From positions 1 to 5,749 of the forward strand of contig CATPAO010000135.1 of the NCBI GenBank assembly GCA_955652025.1: DNA of 5,749 nucleotides, given 5' to 3'. Source of the stretch: Casimicrobiaceae bacterium. Lineage in GTDB: Bacteria > Pseudomonadota > Gammaproteobacteria > Burkholderiales > Casimicrobiaceae. This document shows positions 1 through 5,749 of the stretch, in pieces; position 1 is the stretch's first letter; each line of letters begins with the position of its first letter. A program made the translations under genes and the position numbers. The notes under the pieces were generated by a model. It was not told where the DNA came from and ran no database searches. It saw only the letters and a list, made by a program, of their open reading frames with translations.

Positions 1-25
1 GCTGCGCAGCGAGGGCGCGGGATGA
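1..25 (+). CDS. Possible 3' end of an upstream ABC-transporter gene (partial)
   Basis: Reading from base 2, the first bases encode LRSEGAG followed by a TGA stop at 23-25. That stop overlaps the permease ATG at 22 as ATGA, the usual arrangement for translationally coupled genes of one operon. Of the other two + frames, one is the permease frame itself and the other shows no stop here. In importers of this family the neighbour would commonly be the ATP-binding subunit or a second permease, but seven codons cannot identify it. That something is translated up to this stop is inference from the overlap alone. Confidence 0.35.
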
Positions 26-765
26 GCACGACCGTCGCCACGCCGCGCTCGCGGCTGCCCTATCTCGTGCTCGGAGGCATCGCGCTCGCGGTTGCCGCGG
101 GCCTCTGGGCGAGTGGGCTCGGCGTGGAAGTCCTGCGATACAAGAAGGACATCGTGTATCTCACCAAGCAGCACCTCGTGCTGGTCGCGATCTCGGGTTC
201 GGCGGCGATCGCCTTCGGTGTGGCGATCGGCATCTGGCTGTCGCGGCCGTGGATGGCGCGCTGGGCGGAAGGCGCGATTCAGGCCGTCAACATGGTCACG
301 TCGATCCCGACGCTGGGCAAGCTCGCGCTGATGATGACGTTACTCGGCATCGGCATACTGCCCGCGATCGTCGGGTTGTGTATCGCGACGCTGCTGCCGA
401 TCGTCCGCAATACGTATGAGGGGATCCGTGCGGTGCCCGCGCATCTCGTCGACGCCGCGCACGGCATGGGCATGGGGCCGTCGGAAGTCCTGCGGCGCAT
501 CGAGCTGCCGAACGCGCTGTTCGTGATTTTTGCTGGCGTGCGCACCGCGATGGCGGTCAACGTGGGTACCGCGCCGATTGCATTCCTGATCGGCGGCGGC
601 GGCCTGGGTGAGCTGATTTTCACCGGCATCGACCTGCAAGAGCACGGGATGATGCTGGCTGGCGCAATTCCAACGGCGCTGCTTGCGGTGGCCGTGGATT
701 TTCTGTTCGGGCAGGCGCAGTATTGGCTGGTCCCGCGCGGAGTCAACCCGCTGCGGAATTCATGA
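22..765 (+). CDS. ABC importer permease, glycine betaine/choline/carnitine (OpuB/OpuC/YehW) class
   Basis: This is an inner-membrane permease of an ABC importer for osmoprotectant-type quaternary amines. It is 247 residues long, close to the small permeases of the OpuCB/YehW group. Hydrophobic segments lie near residues 14-33, 52-74, 101-128, 165-190 and 212-230. The cytoplasmic EAA-type loop that contacts the ATPase is at about 144-163 (DAAHGMGMGPSEVLRRIELP). It is followed by a segment typical of this family, ending in IGGGGLGELIFTGI at about 190-203. The ATG at 22 is preceded by a GAGG-like stretch at 11-14 and overlaps a stop in another frame (ATGA). The binding-protein gene follows after 26 bases, so both very likely serve one transporter. 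No ATPase gene lies in the window, so it must be elsewhere, probably to the left. The family is clear; the exact substrate cannot be read from the permease. Confidence 0.9.
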   Translation: MSTTVATPRSRLPYLVLGGIALAVAAGLWASGLGVEVLRYKKDIVYLTKQHLVLVAISGSAAIAFGVAIGIWLSRPWMARWAEGAIQAVNMVTSIPTLGKLALMMTLLGIGILPAIVGLCIATLLPIVRNTYEGIRAVPAHLVDAAHGMGMGPSEVLRRIELPNALFVIFAGVRTAMAVNVGTAPIAFLIGGGGLGELIFTGIDLQEHGMMLAGAIPTALLAVAVDFLFGQAQYWLVPRGVNPLRNS

Positions 766-778
766 ATAATCGGGGAGA

Positions 779-783
779 GGAGG
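779..783 (+). promoter_or_regulatory. Shine-Dalgarno site deciding the start of the binding-protein gene
   Basis: GGAGG lies within a purine-rich run (772-786), 8 bases before the ATG at 792. Upstream in-frame candidates are a distal start at 723 and an ATG at 762 that would make an ATGA overlap with the permease stop. Neither has a comparable site, and both would put a charged, non-hydrophobic extension in front of the signal peptide. Confidence 0.75.
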
Positions 784-791
784 GGGTCGTC

Positions 792-1682
792 ATGAAACAC
801 GTGTTGGAAACGCTCATCGCCGGCGCCGCGCTCGTGGGAATGTGCTGGGGCAGCGCCGCCGCGCAGACGATTGTCGTCGGCGGCAAGGCGTTCACCGAGC
901 AGCAGATCATGACGGCGATGACTGTCGCGCTGCTCAAGGCCAAGGGCTTCACGCCGGACCGCAAGGCCGGCATGGGCAGCGGCGCGGTGCGCGCCGCGCT
1001 GGAGAACGGTCAGATCGACGTCTATTGGGAGTACACCGGAACCGCGCTGACGGTGTACAACAAGATCAACGACAAGTTTCCGACCGCCGAGGACGCCTAC
1101 AGGAAGATCAAGGAAGTCGACGCCGCGAAGGGCATCGTGTGGCTCAACATGTCGCCCGTCAACAACACGTACGCATTCGCGATGAACAAGGACGATGCGC
1201 AGAAGCGCGGCATTGTAACGATGAGCGACTTCGCGAAGGCCATCAAGGGCGGTGCGAAACTCACGTTCGCGTCGAATGCCGAGTTCTACGCGCGGCCGGA
1301 CGGGCTTCCCGGCTGGCAGACCGCGTACGGCTTCGAGTTTGACCGCGACAACGTGAAGCGGATGGACACGGGACTCACTTACAACGCGCTCAAGGACCGG
1401 CAGGTGGATTCGGCCGTCGTGTTCGTGACCGACGGGCGCATTCCCGCGTTCAACTTCGTGGTGCTGAAGGACGACAAGAATTACGCGCCGCCATACAACC
1501 TGACTCCAGTCGTGCGCAAGGAAGCGCTCGACAAATATCCTAAGCTTGCTGATGCGCTGAACTCCGTGTCGGCGAAGCTCAATGACGAGTCGATGGGGAG
1601 GTTGAACGCCAGCGTCGACGTCGATAAGAAGACGCCCGAGGAAGCGGCCGATGGATTCCTCAAGGCCAATGGGTTGATCTGA
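792..1682 (+). CDS. Periplasmic substrate-binding protein, glycine betaine/choline (OsmF/OpuBC-OpuCC) family
   Basis: This is the soluble receptor that captures the ligand in the periplasm and delivers it to the permease encoded just upstream. It has 296 residues from the ATG at 792. The N-terminus is a Sec signal peptide: MKH, a hydrophobic core at 4-17, and a likely cleavage after the SAAA at 21-24, directly before QT. No lipobox cysteine is visible, which fits a Gram-negative periplasmic protein. Family hallmarks are GGKAFTEQQIM at 30-40, the DVYWEYTGTA stretch at 76-85, NNTYAFAM at 124-131, the loop around NAEFYARPDGLPG at 162-174, and PPYNLTPVVRK at 233-243. Aromatic residues in these motifs (W79, Y81, Y127, F165) are candidates for cation-pi binding of a quaternary ammonium group, as known for the family; assigning them to the pocket is inference. 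The MmgE/PrpD gene starts 7 bases after the stop, so the three genes probably share a transcript. Betaine, choline, carnitine or another methylated amine are all possible ligands. Confidence 0.9.
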   Translation: MKHVLETLIAGAALVGMCWGSAAAQTIVVGGKAFTEQQIMTAMTVALLKAKGFTPDRKAGMGSGAVRAALENGQIDVYWEYTGTALTVYNKINDKFPTAEDAYRKIKEVDAAKGIVWLNMSPVNNTYAFAMNKDDAQKRGIVTMSDFAKAIKGGAKLTFASNAEFYARPDGLPGWQTAYGFEFDRDNVKRMDTGLTYNALKDRQVDSAVVFVTDGRIPAFNFVVLKDDKNYAPPYNLTPVVRKEALDKYPKLADALNSVSAKLNDESMGRLNASVDVDKKTPEEAADGFLKANGLI

Positions 1683-1689
1683 TGAATCC

Positions 1690-3090
1690 GTGTCGATGCT
1701 AGAGAAGGATCCAGGCTCAAGTGGCGTTGCGCCATTCGTAGACCTGCCCGCGTTCGTCCGCAGGCTCACGTTCGCCGATCTTCCGAACGACGTCGTAGCG
1801 AGCACGCAAAGATGCCTACTTGACCTGATTGGAGTCGCCGCGGGCGGCAGCCGGGCCCGCGCGCCGGCAATCGCCGCCGCATATGCGGCCACGCAGCTCT
1901 GTAGCAGCGGTTGCAGCGCGCGCATTCTCTTCGACGGCCGCCGAGCCGGGCTTGCCGGCACGGCGTTCGCCGGCGCGACGACGATCGACGCGCTCGACGG
2001 CCACGACGGCCATGTGTTGACGAAAGGACACGCGGGTGCGGCGGTCCTGCCTGCGTTGCTCGCGCTGGTCGATGCTTCGGCGTTGGGCGAAACACCCGCG
2101 CGCGTCGACGGCCGCGAATTCCTGACGCGCCTCGCACTGGGCTACGAAGTCGCGACGCGTGCAGGCATCGCTCTGCACGCGACGGTGCCCGACTACCATT
2201 GCTCCGGCGCGTGGAATGCGCTCGGCTGCGCGGCGATCGCGGCGAGGCATTTCGCGTTCGACAGTGCGACGACTCGCCACGCGCTGGGTATCGCCGAGTA
2301 CTTTGGACCACGCGGCCAGATACTGCGCGCCTGCAACTCGCCGACGATGGTGAAGGACGGCTCCGGTTGGGGCGCCCTTGTCGGGTTAACCGCTGCGTTG
2401 CTCGCGCGCCAAGGCTTCACCGGCGCGCCCGCGCTGACCGTCGAGCGCGACGACGCGAAAGGGCTCTGGAAAGATCTCGACACACGCTGGCGCATCTGTG
2501 AGCAGTACTTCAAGGCGTACCCAGTGTGTCGCTGGGCGCAACCGGCAATTGAAGCCGCGCTCGATCTGCAGCGCACGCATCGCTTCGCGGCCGACGATGT
2601 CTCCGTCATCGCAATCGAAAGCTTCCGTGAGGCGATTGCGCTCGGCTCGCAGTGCGCGAGCCCCCGCACGACGGAGGAAGCGCAGTACAGCATCACCTTC
2701 CCCGTCGCGGCCGCGCTGGTGTTCGGCAAGCTCGGCGCCGCCGAAGTCGACGTGCGCGGCCTTTCCGATGCGCGCGTGCAGCGTCTGCTGTCGAAGGTGA
2801 ATCTAATAGAAGACGCTGGGTTCTCGCGGCGCTTTCCGGCGGAGCGGTGGGCGCGCGTGCGGGTCGCGCTCGCCGACGGCCGGAGCTTCACCTCCGCGCC
2901 AGCGCTGGCGCGCGGTAATCCGGAAAATCCCTTGAGTGACGAAGAATTGCGCGCGAAGTATCGCGATCTGGCGATCCCTGTGCTCGGCGCGGAACGCGCG
3001 ACGCGCATCGAGCAGGCAATCGGCGCTCTCTTGACCGACCGCAATGCACTCGTTTCACTGCTGGCCGACTTGCTGAGCCCGATTCATTAG
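1690..3090 (+). CDS. MmgE/PrpD family protein (2-methylcitrate dehydratase-like), substrate unknown
   Basis: A 466-residue protein of the MmgE/PrpD superfamily, whose known members include 2-methylcitrate dehydratase, cis-aconitate decarboxylase and iminodisuccinate epimerase. The length is usual for the family. The all-helical first domain covers about 15-265 and the smaller second domain about 270-410, before a short helical tail. Recognisable blocks are LDGHDGH at 102-108, KGHAGAAVLPALLAL at 112-126, GYEVATRAG at 151-159, YHCSGAWNALG at 169-179, SPTMVKDGSGWG at 217-228, YFKAYPVCRWAQPAIEA at 273-289, and QYSITFPVAAAL at 332-343. By memory alignment the conserved active-site positions map to D103, D106, H114, H170, K222, K275 and Y333. 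HAG replaces the common HPG at 114-116. The start is unsure: GTG at 1690 or ATG at 1696, neither with a clear Shine-Dalgarno, and an in-frame stop at 1675-1677 excludes anything further upstream. It follows the binding-protein stop by 7 bases and converges on soxG. Family assignment is secure; the reaction is not. Confidence 0.88.
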   Translation: MSMLEKDPGSSGVAPFVDLPAFVRRLTFADLPNDVVASTQRCLLDLIGVAAGGSRARAPAIAAAYAATQLCSSGCSARILFDGRRAGLAGTAFAGATTIDALDGHDGHVLTKGHAGAAVLPALLALVDASALGETPARVDGREFLTRLALGYEVATRAGIALHATVPDYHCSGAWNALGCAAIAARHFAFDSATTRHALGIAEYFGPRGQILRACNSPTMVKDGSGWGALVGLTAALLARQGFTGAPALTVERDDAKGLWKDLDTRWRICEQYFKAYPVCRWAQPAIEAALDLQRTHRFAADDVSVIAIESFREAIALGSQCASPRTTEEAQYSITFPVAAALVFGKLGAAEVDVRGLSDARVQRLLSKVNLIEDAGFSRRFPAERWARVRVALADGRSFTSAPALARGNPENPLSDEELRAKYRDLAIPVLGAERATRIEQAIGALLTDRNALVSLLADLLSPIH

Positions 3091-3710
3091 CGGTACGACG
3101 CCGGCGGGTACGACGCCGGTGGCAGGACGTCGTAGCCGAACTGCGCAGACGCTTCGCATAGCGCGCGCCAGACATCGCGCGCGAAGCTCCGCGCAACCAG
3201 CACCGCAAACGTCGGAATGTCGTCGTGCTTGTCGACCATCACGTTGACGTGGCCGTGCAGGCTCTGCGCGCACGTGCCGGCGGCGAACGCACGCGGATGG
3301 AAGTCAAGTGGGCAGCCTTTCGCGAGCACGTCCTCGGTACGAGGTCCCGACACCGTCCATGCGACGCGGCTGGCGGAGACATCGAACAGCGCCCCGCCGA
3401 CGGCGTTCATTGCATCGCGTTTCGCCGCGTAGTCGACGAGCGGCGACGCCGCGCCGGCGACGAGCAGCCACGACGCCGGCCCGAGCCAAAGCGCCGTCAA
3501 TTCGGGAGTACGCGTAGCCGTATTGGGCGCAAGCGGAAGCGCAACGTCGAAAAGGCGGCGCGCCGTCTCGACGAAAAACGAACGCGCCGGATCGCCTTGC
3601 ACGTTCCATGCCGCGGCGATCGTCGCTTCGGCGAGCGCGAGGTGGCCTCCGGCTGCTCCGTAACGTCCGGGGCGCGTCGATCTGATTTCGTCGTCCCGCG
3701 ATTCAGCCAC
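3087..3710 (-). CDS. soxG: Sarcosine oxidase, gamma subunit
   Basis: Gamma subunit of the heterotetrameric (alpha-beta-gamma-delta) sarcosine oxidase, a cytoplasmic flavoenzyme that oxidises sarcosine to glycine and H2O2 and can pass the methyl carbon to tetrahydrofolate. Gamma has a GcvT/YgfZ-like fold and is thought to be structural. The product is 207 residues, the usual size. Typical blocks are LTALWLGPASWLLV at 71-84, a conserved stretch from FDVSASRVAW at 109-118 through SGPRTEDVLAKGCPLDFHP at 121-139, FAAGTCAQSLHGHVNVMVD at 142-160, and FAVLVARSFARDVWRAL at 168-184. The start is GTG at 3708-3710, inside the end of soxA, with AAGGAG at 3720-3725 placed 9 bases upstream. This argues for translational coupling with soxA. 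The C-terminal tail PPASYPPASYR comes from a 15-bp tandem duplication. Its stop overlaps the convergent MmgE/PrpD stop. Confidence 0.93.
   Translation of the reverse strand: MAESRDDEIRSTRPGRYGAAGGHLALAEATIAAAWNVQGDPARSFFVETARRLFDVALPLAPNTATRTPELTALWLGPASWLLVAGAASPLVDYAAKRDAMNAVGGALFDVSASRVAWTVSGPRTEDVLAKGCPLDFHPRAFAAGTCAQSLHGHVNVMVDKHDDIPTFAVLVARSFARDVWRALCEASAQFGYDVLPPASYPPASYR
3092..3121. repeat. 15-bp tandem duplication in the 3' end of soxG
   Basis: Two adjacent 15-base units, 3092-3106 (ggtacgacgccggcg) and 3107-3121 (ggtacgacgccggtg), differ at one base (3105 versus 3120). Because 15 is a multiple of 3, the reading frame of soxG is kept and the tail repeats the pentapeptide PPASY. This looks like a slippage duplication that added five residues close to the stop codon. 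Confidence 0.85.
3109..3134. repeat. Perfect 7-bp inverted repeat near the convergent gene ends
   Basis: TACGACG at 3109-3115 and CGTCGTA at 3128-3134 are perfect inverted arms around a 12-base spacer. The same left arm also occurs at 3094-3100 in the other repeat unit. The hairpin lies 19 bases past the + strand stop, inside the soxG coding sequence. There is no U-tract on either strand, so it is not a canonical intrinsic terminator. It could still slow or stop transcription from the left operon, but chance in GC-rich DNA is also plausible. Confidence 0.4.
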
Positions 3711-5749
3711 GCAGGCGCTCTCCTTCCGGGTCGATGAAGCAAGGGGGGCCGACCATCACGCGGACCTTCGCGTCCGCGAGCGGCGACACCGCCCACAGCG
3801 ATTCGCCATGCCGCGCGCGGCCATTGGCGACGAGCGCCAGCGCAATCCAGGCGTTGAGGTTTGGGCTCCAGCACCACGACGTCACGTGTCCCAGCATGGG
3901 ATGCGGTAGCGCGTGGTCGGGGTCCGCGACGATCTTCGCTGCGCGCGGCATCGTCTTGCCGTCGAGCGCGGTGAGGCCGACGAGGTGCCAACGGTCGAGT
4001 GCTCTCAGCGCGGGGCGATCCTGCAACGGCTTGCCGACACACCACTTGGCGGGGCTCACCAGCTTGCCCATGCCGAGATCGTCCGCGGTCGTGCGGCCAT
4101 CGGCCTCGAGCCCGATCACGACGTGACCCTTCTCGATCCGCAGCGTGCTCATCGCCTCGGTGCCGTACGGCCTGATTCCGAACGATTCGCCCGCGGCGAT
4201 TACCGCTTCCCATATTGCGCGTCCACGGTCGGCCGGCACATGGATCTCATAGGCGAGCTCGCCCGAGTAGCTCATTCGAAGGAGCCGTGCGGGAATCGCG
4301 CCGACAGTCGTGCGGATGTTGCACTCGCGAACAGCGAGGAACGGGAATGCGGTATTCGACACGTCGATGTTAACGATGCGCGTGAGCACATCGCGCGCTT
4401 TCGGTCCTGAAAGCGCCGCGGCCGCCCATTGCTCGGCAACCGAAATGACGTGCACCTCGAGGTCGGGCCAGTTGATCTGCAGCAGGCGCTCGAGATGCTG
4501 CATCACCATCACCGCGTTCGCCGTTGTCGTCGTCATCAGGTAGTGCGTCGTCCCGAGCCTCGACGTCGTGCCGTCGTCCAGCACGATGCCATCGTCGCGC
4601 AGCATCACGCCATAGCGGCAACGGCCGACCGCCAGTGTGTCCCAGCGGTTGATGTAGACCCTATTCAGAAACTCCGCGGCGTCCTTGCCCTGCAGTTCGA
4701 TCTTCCCGAGGGTCGAAACGTCGACGACGCCGACGTTCGTCCGCACGTTCCTCGCCTCGCGGTTCGCCGCATCGTCGGGCGATTCCCCGGGGAGTGGGTA
4801 CGAATGCGGGCGCCTCCAGAGACCGGTATTGACGAAGCGAGCACCGCGCTCGACATGCCAGTCGTGCATCGCCGAGTAGCGCGTCGGTTCGACGTGCGCG
4901 GCGCATTCCTGCCCCGGGAACGCGCCGAGCGTCACCGGCGTGTACGGCGGGCGGAACGTCGTCGTGCCGACGTCGGGAATCGACCGTCCGGTCGCCTCGG
5001 CAAGAAGGGCGAGACCGACAACGTTGCTCGTCTTGCCTTGGTCTGGTCCCATTCCAAGCGTCGTGTAACGCTTCACGTGCTCGACTGACGTATAACCCTC
5101 GCGCGCGGCGAGCGCGATGTCGTCCACCGTGACGTCGTCCTGCAAATCGACGAAGCGCTTGTCCCCGCGGTGGCGCGGTGGCACGCTCCACAGCGGCTGT
5201 GTGATGCCGACCGCTTCGGCGTCGGCCTGCGGCGCCGCGACGGACACCGCGGCGGCATCGCCACCGACCGTCGCCGCGAGCCCTGCAGCGTGGCCGTCAA
5301 CGAGCACGGCAGCGAGACTGAAACGCCCATTCGCAGCGCCAGCCGGGAAGATCAGCACCGGCGACGATCGCGGGACGAAGGCGGCGAGGGCGTCGTCGTA
5401 GGCAAGCTTGCCCCGCGCCTGCGAGAAGAGATGGATCGCCGGGTTCCAGCCGCCGGAAACGCATACCAGATCGCAATCGAGCCGGCCCAAGGGCCCGCCG
5501 CCCTGCGACGCGATGTCGACCGCGGCGACGTGGTCGCTGCCATACGCGCAGACGATCGTGGAGGCGGCGACGATCGGCAGGTCGAAGGCGCGTGTGCGCT
5601 GCGGCAACGTTCCGGTGAGCCGCTCCTTGGGCCGCGCGTCGACGATCGCTGCGACCGTGACGTTGGCATCGCGTAGTGCGAGAGCCGTCGCGTATGCGCT
5701 GTCGTTGTTCGTGAACACGACTGCGCACGTGCCGGGGCGCACGCCGTAC
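3703..5749 (-). CDS. soxA: Sarcosine oxidase, alpha subunit (N-terminus beyond the window)
   Basis: Large subunit of heterotetrameric sarcosine oxidase. In the known enzyme, alpha carries the NAD site and a GcvT-like tetrahydrofolate domain, and beta carries FAD and shares FMN with alpha. The frame is open to the right edge. The GTG at 5740-5742 is internal, since codons for YG precede it and the YGVRPG...VVFTNNDSAY stretch lies well inside known SoxA. Residues here count from that GTG. The second half of the dinucleotide-binding module covers about 1-160, with DLVCVSGGWNPAIHLFSQ at 91-108. The BFD-like insert has FVDLQDDVTVDDIALAAREG at 197-216 and KRYTTLGMGPDQGKTSN at 224-240. GcvT starts near 285, with WHVERGARFVNTGLWRRP at 295-312, YSGELAYEIHVP at 492-503, and IRPYGTEAMSTLRIEKGH at 523-540. 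The GcvT C-terminal barrel runs from about 570. About 300 N-terminal residues of a typical 970-1000 are missing. The TGA stop at 3703-3705 lies within the soxG start region, an 8-base overlap. soxB and soxD should lie to the right. Confidence 0.95.
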   Translation of the reverse strand, partial: YGVRPGTCAVVFTNNDSAYATALALRDANVTVAAIVDARPKERLTGTLPQRTRAFDLPIVAASTIVCAYGSDHVAAVDIASQGGGPLGRLDCDLVCVSGGWNPAIHLFSQARGKLAYDDALAAFVPRSSPVLIFPAGAANGRFSLAAVLVDGHAAGLAATVGGDAAAVSVAAPQADAEAVGITQPLWSVPPRHRGDKRFVDLQDDVTVDDIALAAREGYTSVEHVKRYTTLGMGPDQGKTSNVVGLALLAEATGRSIPDVGTTTFRPPYTPVTLGAFPGQECAAHVEPTRYSAMHDWHVERGARFVNTGLWRRPHSYPLPGESPDDAANREARNVRTNVGVVDVSTLGKIELQGKDAAEFLNRVYINRWDTLAVGRCRYGVMLRDDGIVLDDGTTSRLGTTHYLMTTTTANAVMVMQHLERLLQINWPDLEVHVISVAEQWAAAALSGPKARDVLTRIVNIDVSNTAFPFLAVRECNIRTTVGAIPARLLRMSYSGELAYEIHVPADRGRAIWEAVIAAGESFGIRPYGTEAMSTLRIEKGHVVIGLEADGRTTADDLGMGKLVSPAKWCVGKPLQDRPALRALDRWHLVGLTALDGKTMPRAAKIVADPDHALPHPMLGHVTSWCWSPNLNAWIALALVANGRARHGESLWAVSPLADAKVRVMVGPPCFIDPEGERLRG
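3720..3725 (-). promoter_or_regulatory. Shine-Dalgarno site for soxG inside the end of soxA
   Basis: On the - strand this reads AAGGAG, 9 bases before the soxG GTG at 3708-3710, within the last codons of soxA. It supports the GTG as the real start and the 8-base gene overlap, and fits coupled production of the two subunits. Confidence 0.75.

Noticed and set aside
762..764. ATG overlapping the permease stop as an ATGA start for the binding-protein gene
   Set aside because: It lacks a good ribosome binding site and would place ten polar or charged residues before the signal peptide; the ATG at 792 has GGAGG at proper spacing and begins a normal signal peptide.
1682..1684. ATG overlapping the binding-protein stop (TGATGA) as a coupled start for the MmgE/PrpD gene
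   Set aside because: It is out of frame with the MmgE/PrpD gene and reaches a stop after six codons.
279..1961. A 560-codon open frame on the - strand covering most of the permease and all of the binding-protein gene
   Set aside because: It lies antisense to two genes with clear family motifs, has an arginine- and histidine-rich composition without recognisable domains, and is the expected by-product of high GC content at third codon positions.
2193..3044. A 283-codon - strand open frame antisense to the MmgE/PrpD gene
   Set aside because: The composition is rich in Ser, Arg and Ala with no motif, and the opposite strand encodes a well-conserved protein throughout.
4429..5088. A 219-codon + strand open frame inside soxA
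   Set aside because: It is antisense to the conserved SoxA BFD-like and GcvT regions, and its product is Arg/His/Val-rich low-complexity sequence typical of a shadow frame.
5740..5742. GTG as the true start of soxA
   Set aside because: The reading frame stays open to the window edge with codons that continue the conserved YGVRPG motif, and known SoxA proteins have about 300 residues before this point.
1..5749. Promoters, CRISPR array, insertion sequence, tRNA or other RNA gene
   Set aside because: No regularly spaced repeats, transposase motifs or tRNA-like structure were seen, and the intergenic gaps (26 and 7 bases) are too short to hold a convincing promoter.

Overview
This 5.7 kb window is GC-rich and almost fully coding. 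It reads as bacterial, most likely a Gram-negative proteobacterium. A Burkholderiales-type betaproteobacterium is my best guess, from the base composition, the gene types and a Sec-type signal peptide without a lipobox on the binding protein. The taxon is inference; there is no RNA marker here.

Left half (1-3090, + strand): a tightly packed run that looks like one operon. A few codons at the left edge look like the end of an upstream gene that overlaps the next start by ATGA. Then come a small ABC importer permease of the glycine betaine/choline (OpuB/OpuC/YehW-Osm) class (22-765), its periplasmic substrate-binding protein (792-1682), and, 7 bases later, an MmgE/PrpD-family protein (1690-3090).

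Right half (3087-5749, - strand): the alpha and gamma subunits of a heterotetrameric sarcosine oxidase. soxA enters from the right edge with its N-terminal part missing and ends at 3703. soxG overlaps it by 8 bases (3087-3710). In known clusters the order is soxB-soxD-soxA-soxG, so soxB and soxD are expected just beyond the right edge.

The two halves are convergent. The stop codons of the MmgE/PrpD gene and soxG overlap at 3087-3090, which leaves no room for an intergenic terminator. A 15-bp tandem duplication and a 7-bp inverted repeat lie at this junction, inside the end of soxG.

Taken together, the window suggests uptake of a quaternary or N-methylated amine (betaine-like) next to oxidative N-demethylation of sarcosine or a related secondary amino acid to glycine, with the methyl carbon passing to tetrahydrofolate. 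The MmgE/PrpD protein has no standard step in that pathway and is the least explained part. I see no mobile element, CRISPR array, RNA gene or stretch over 300 bases without a gene.
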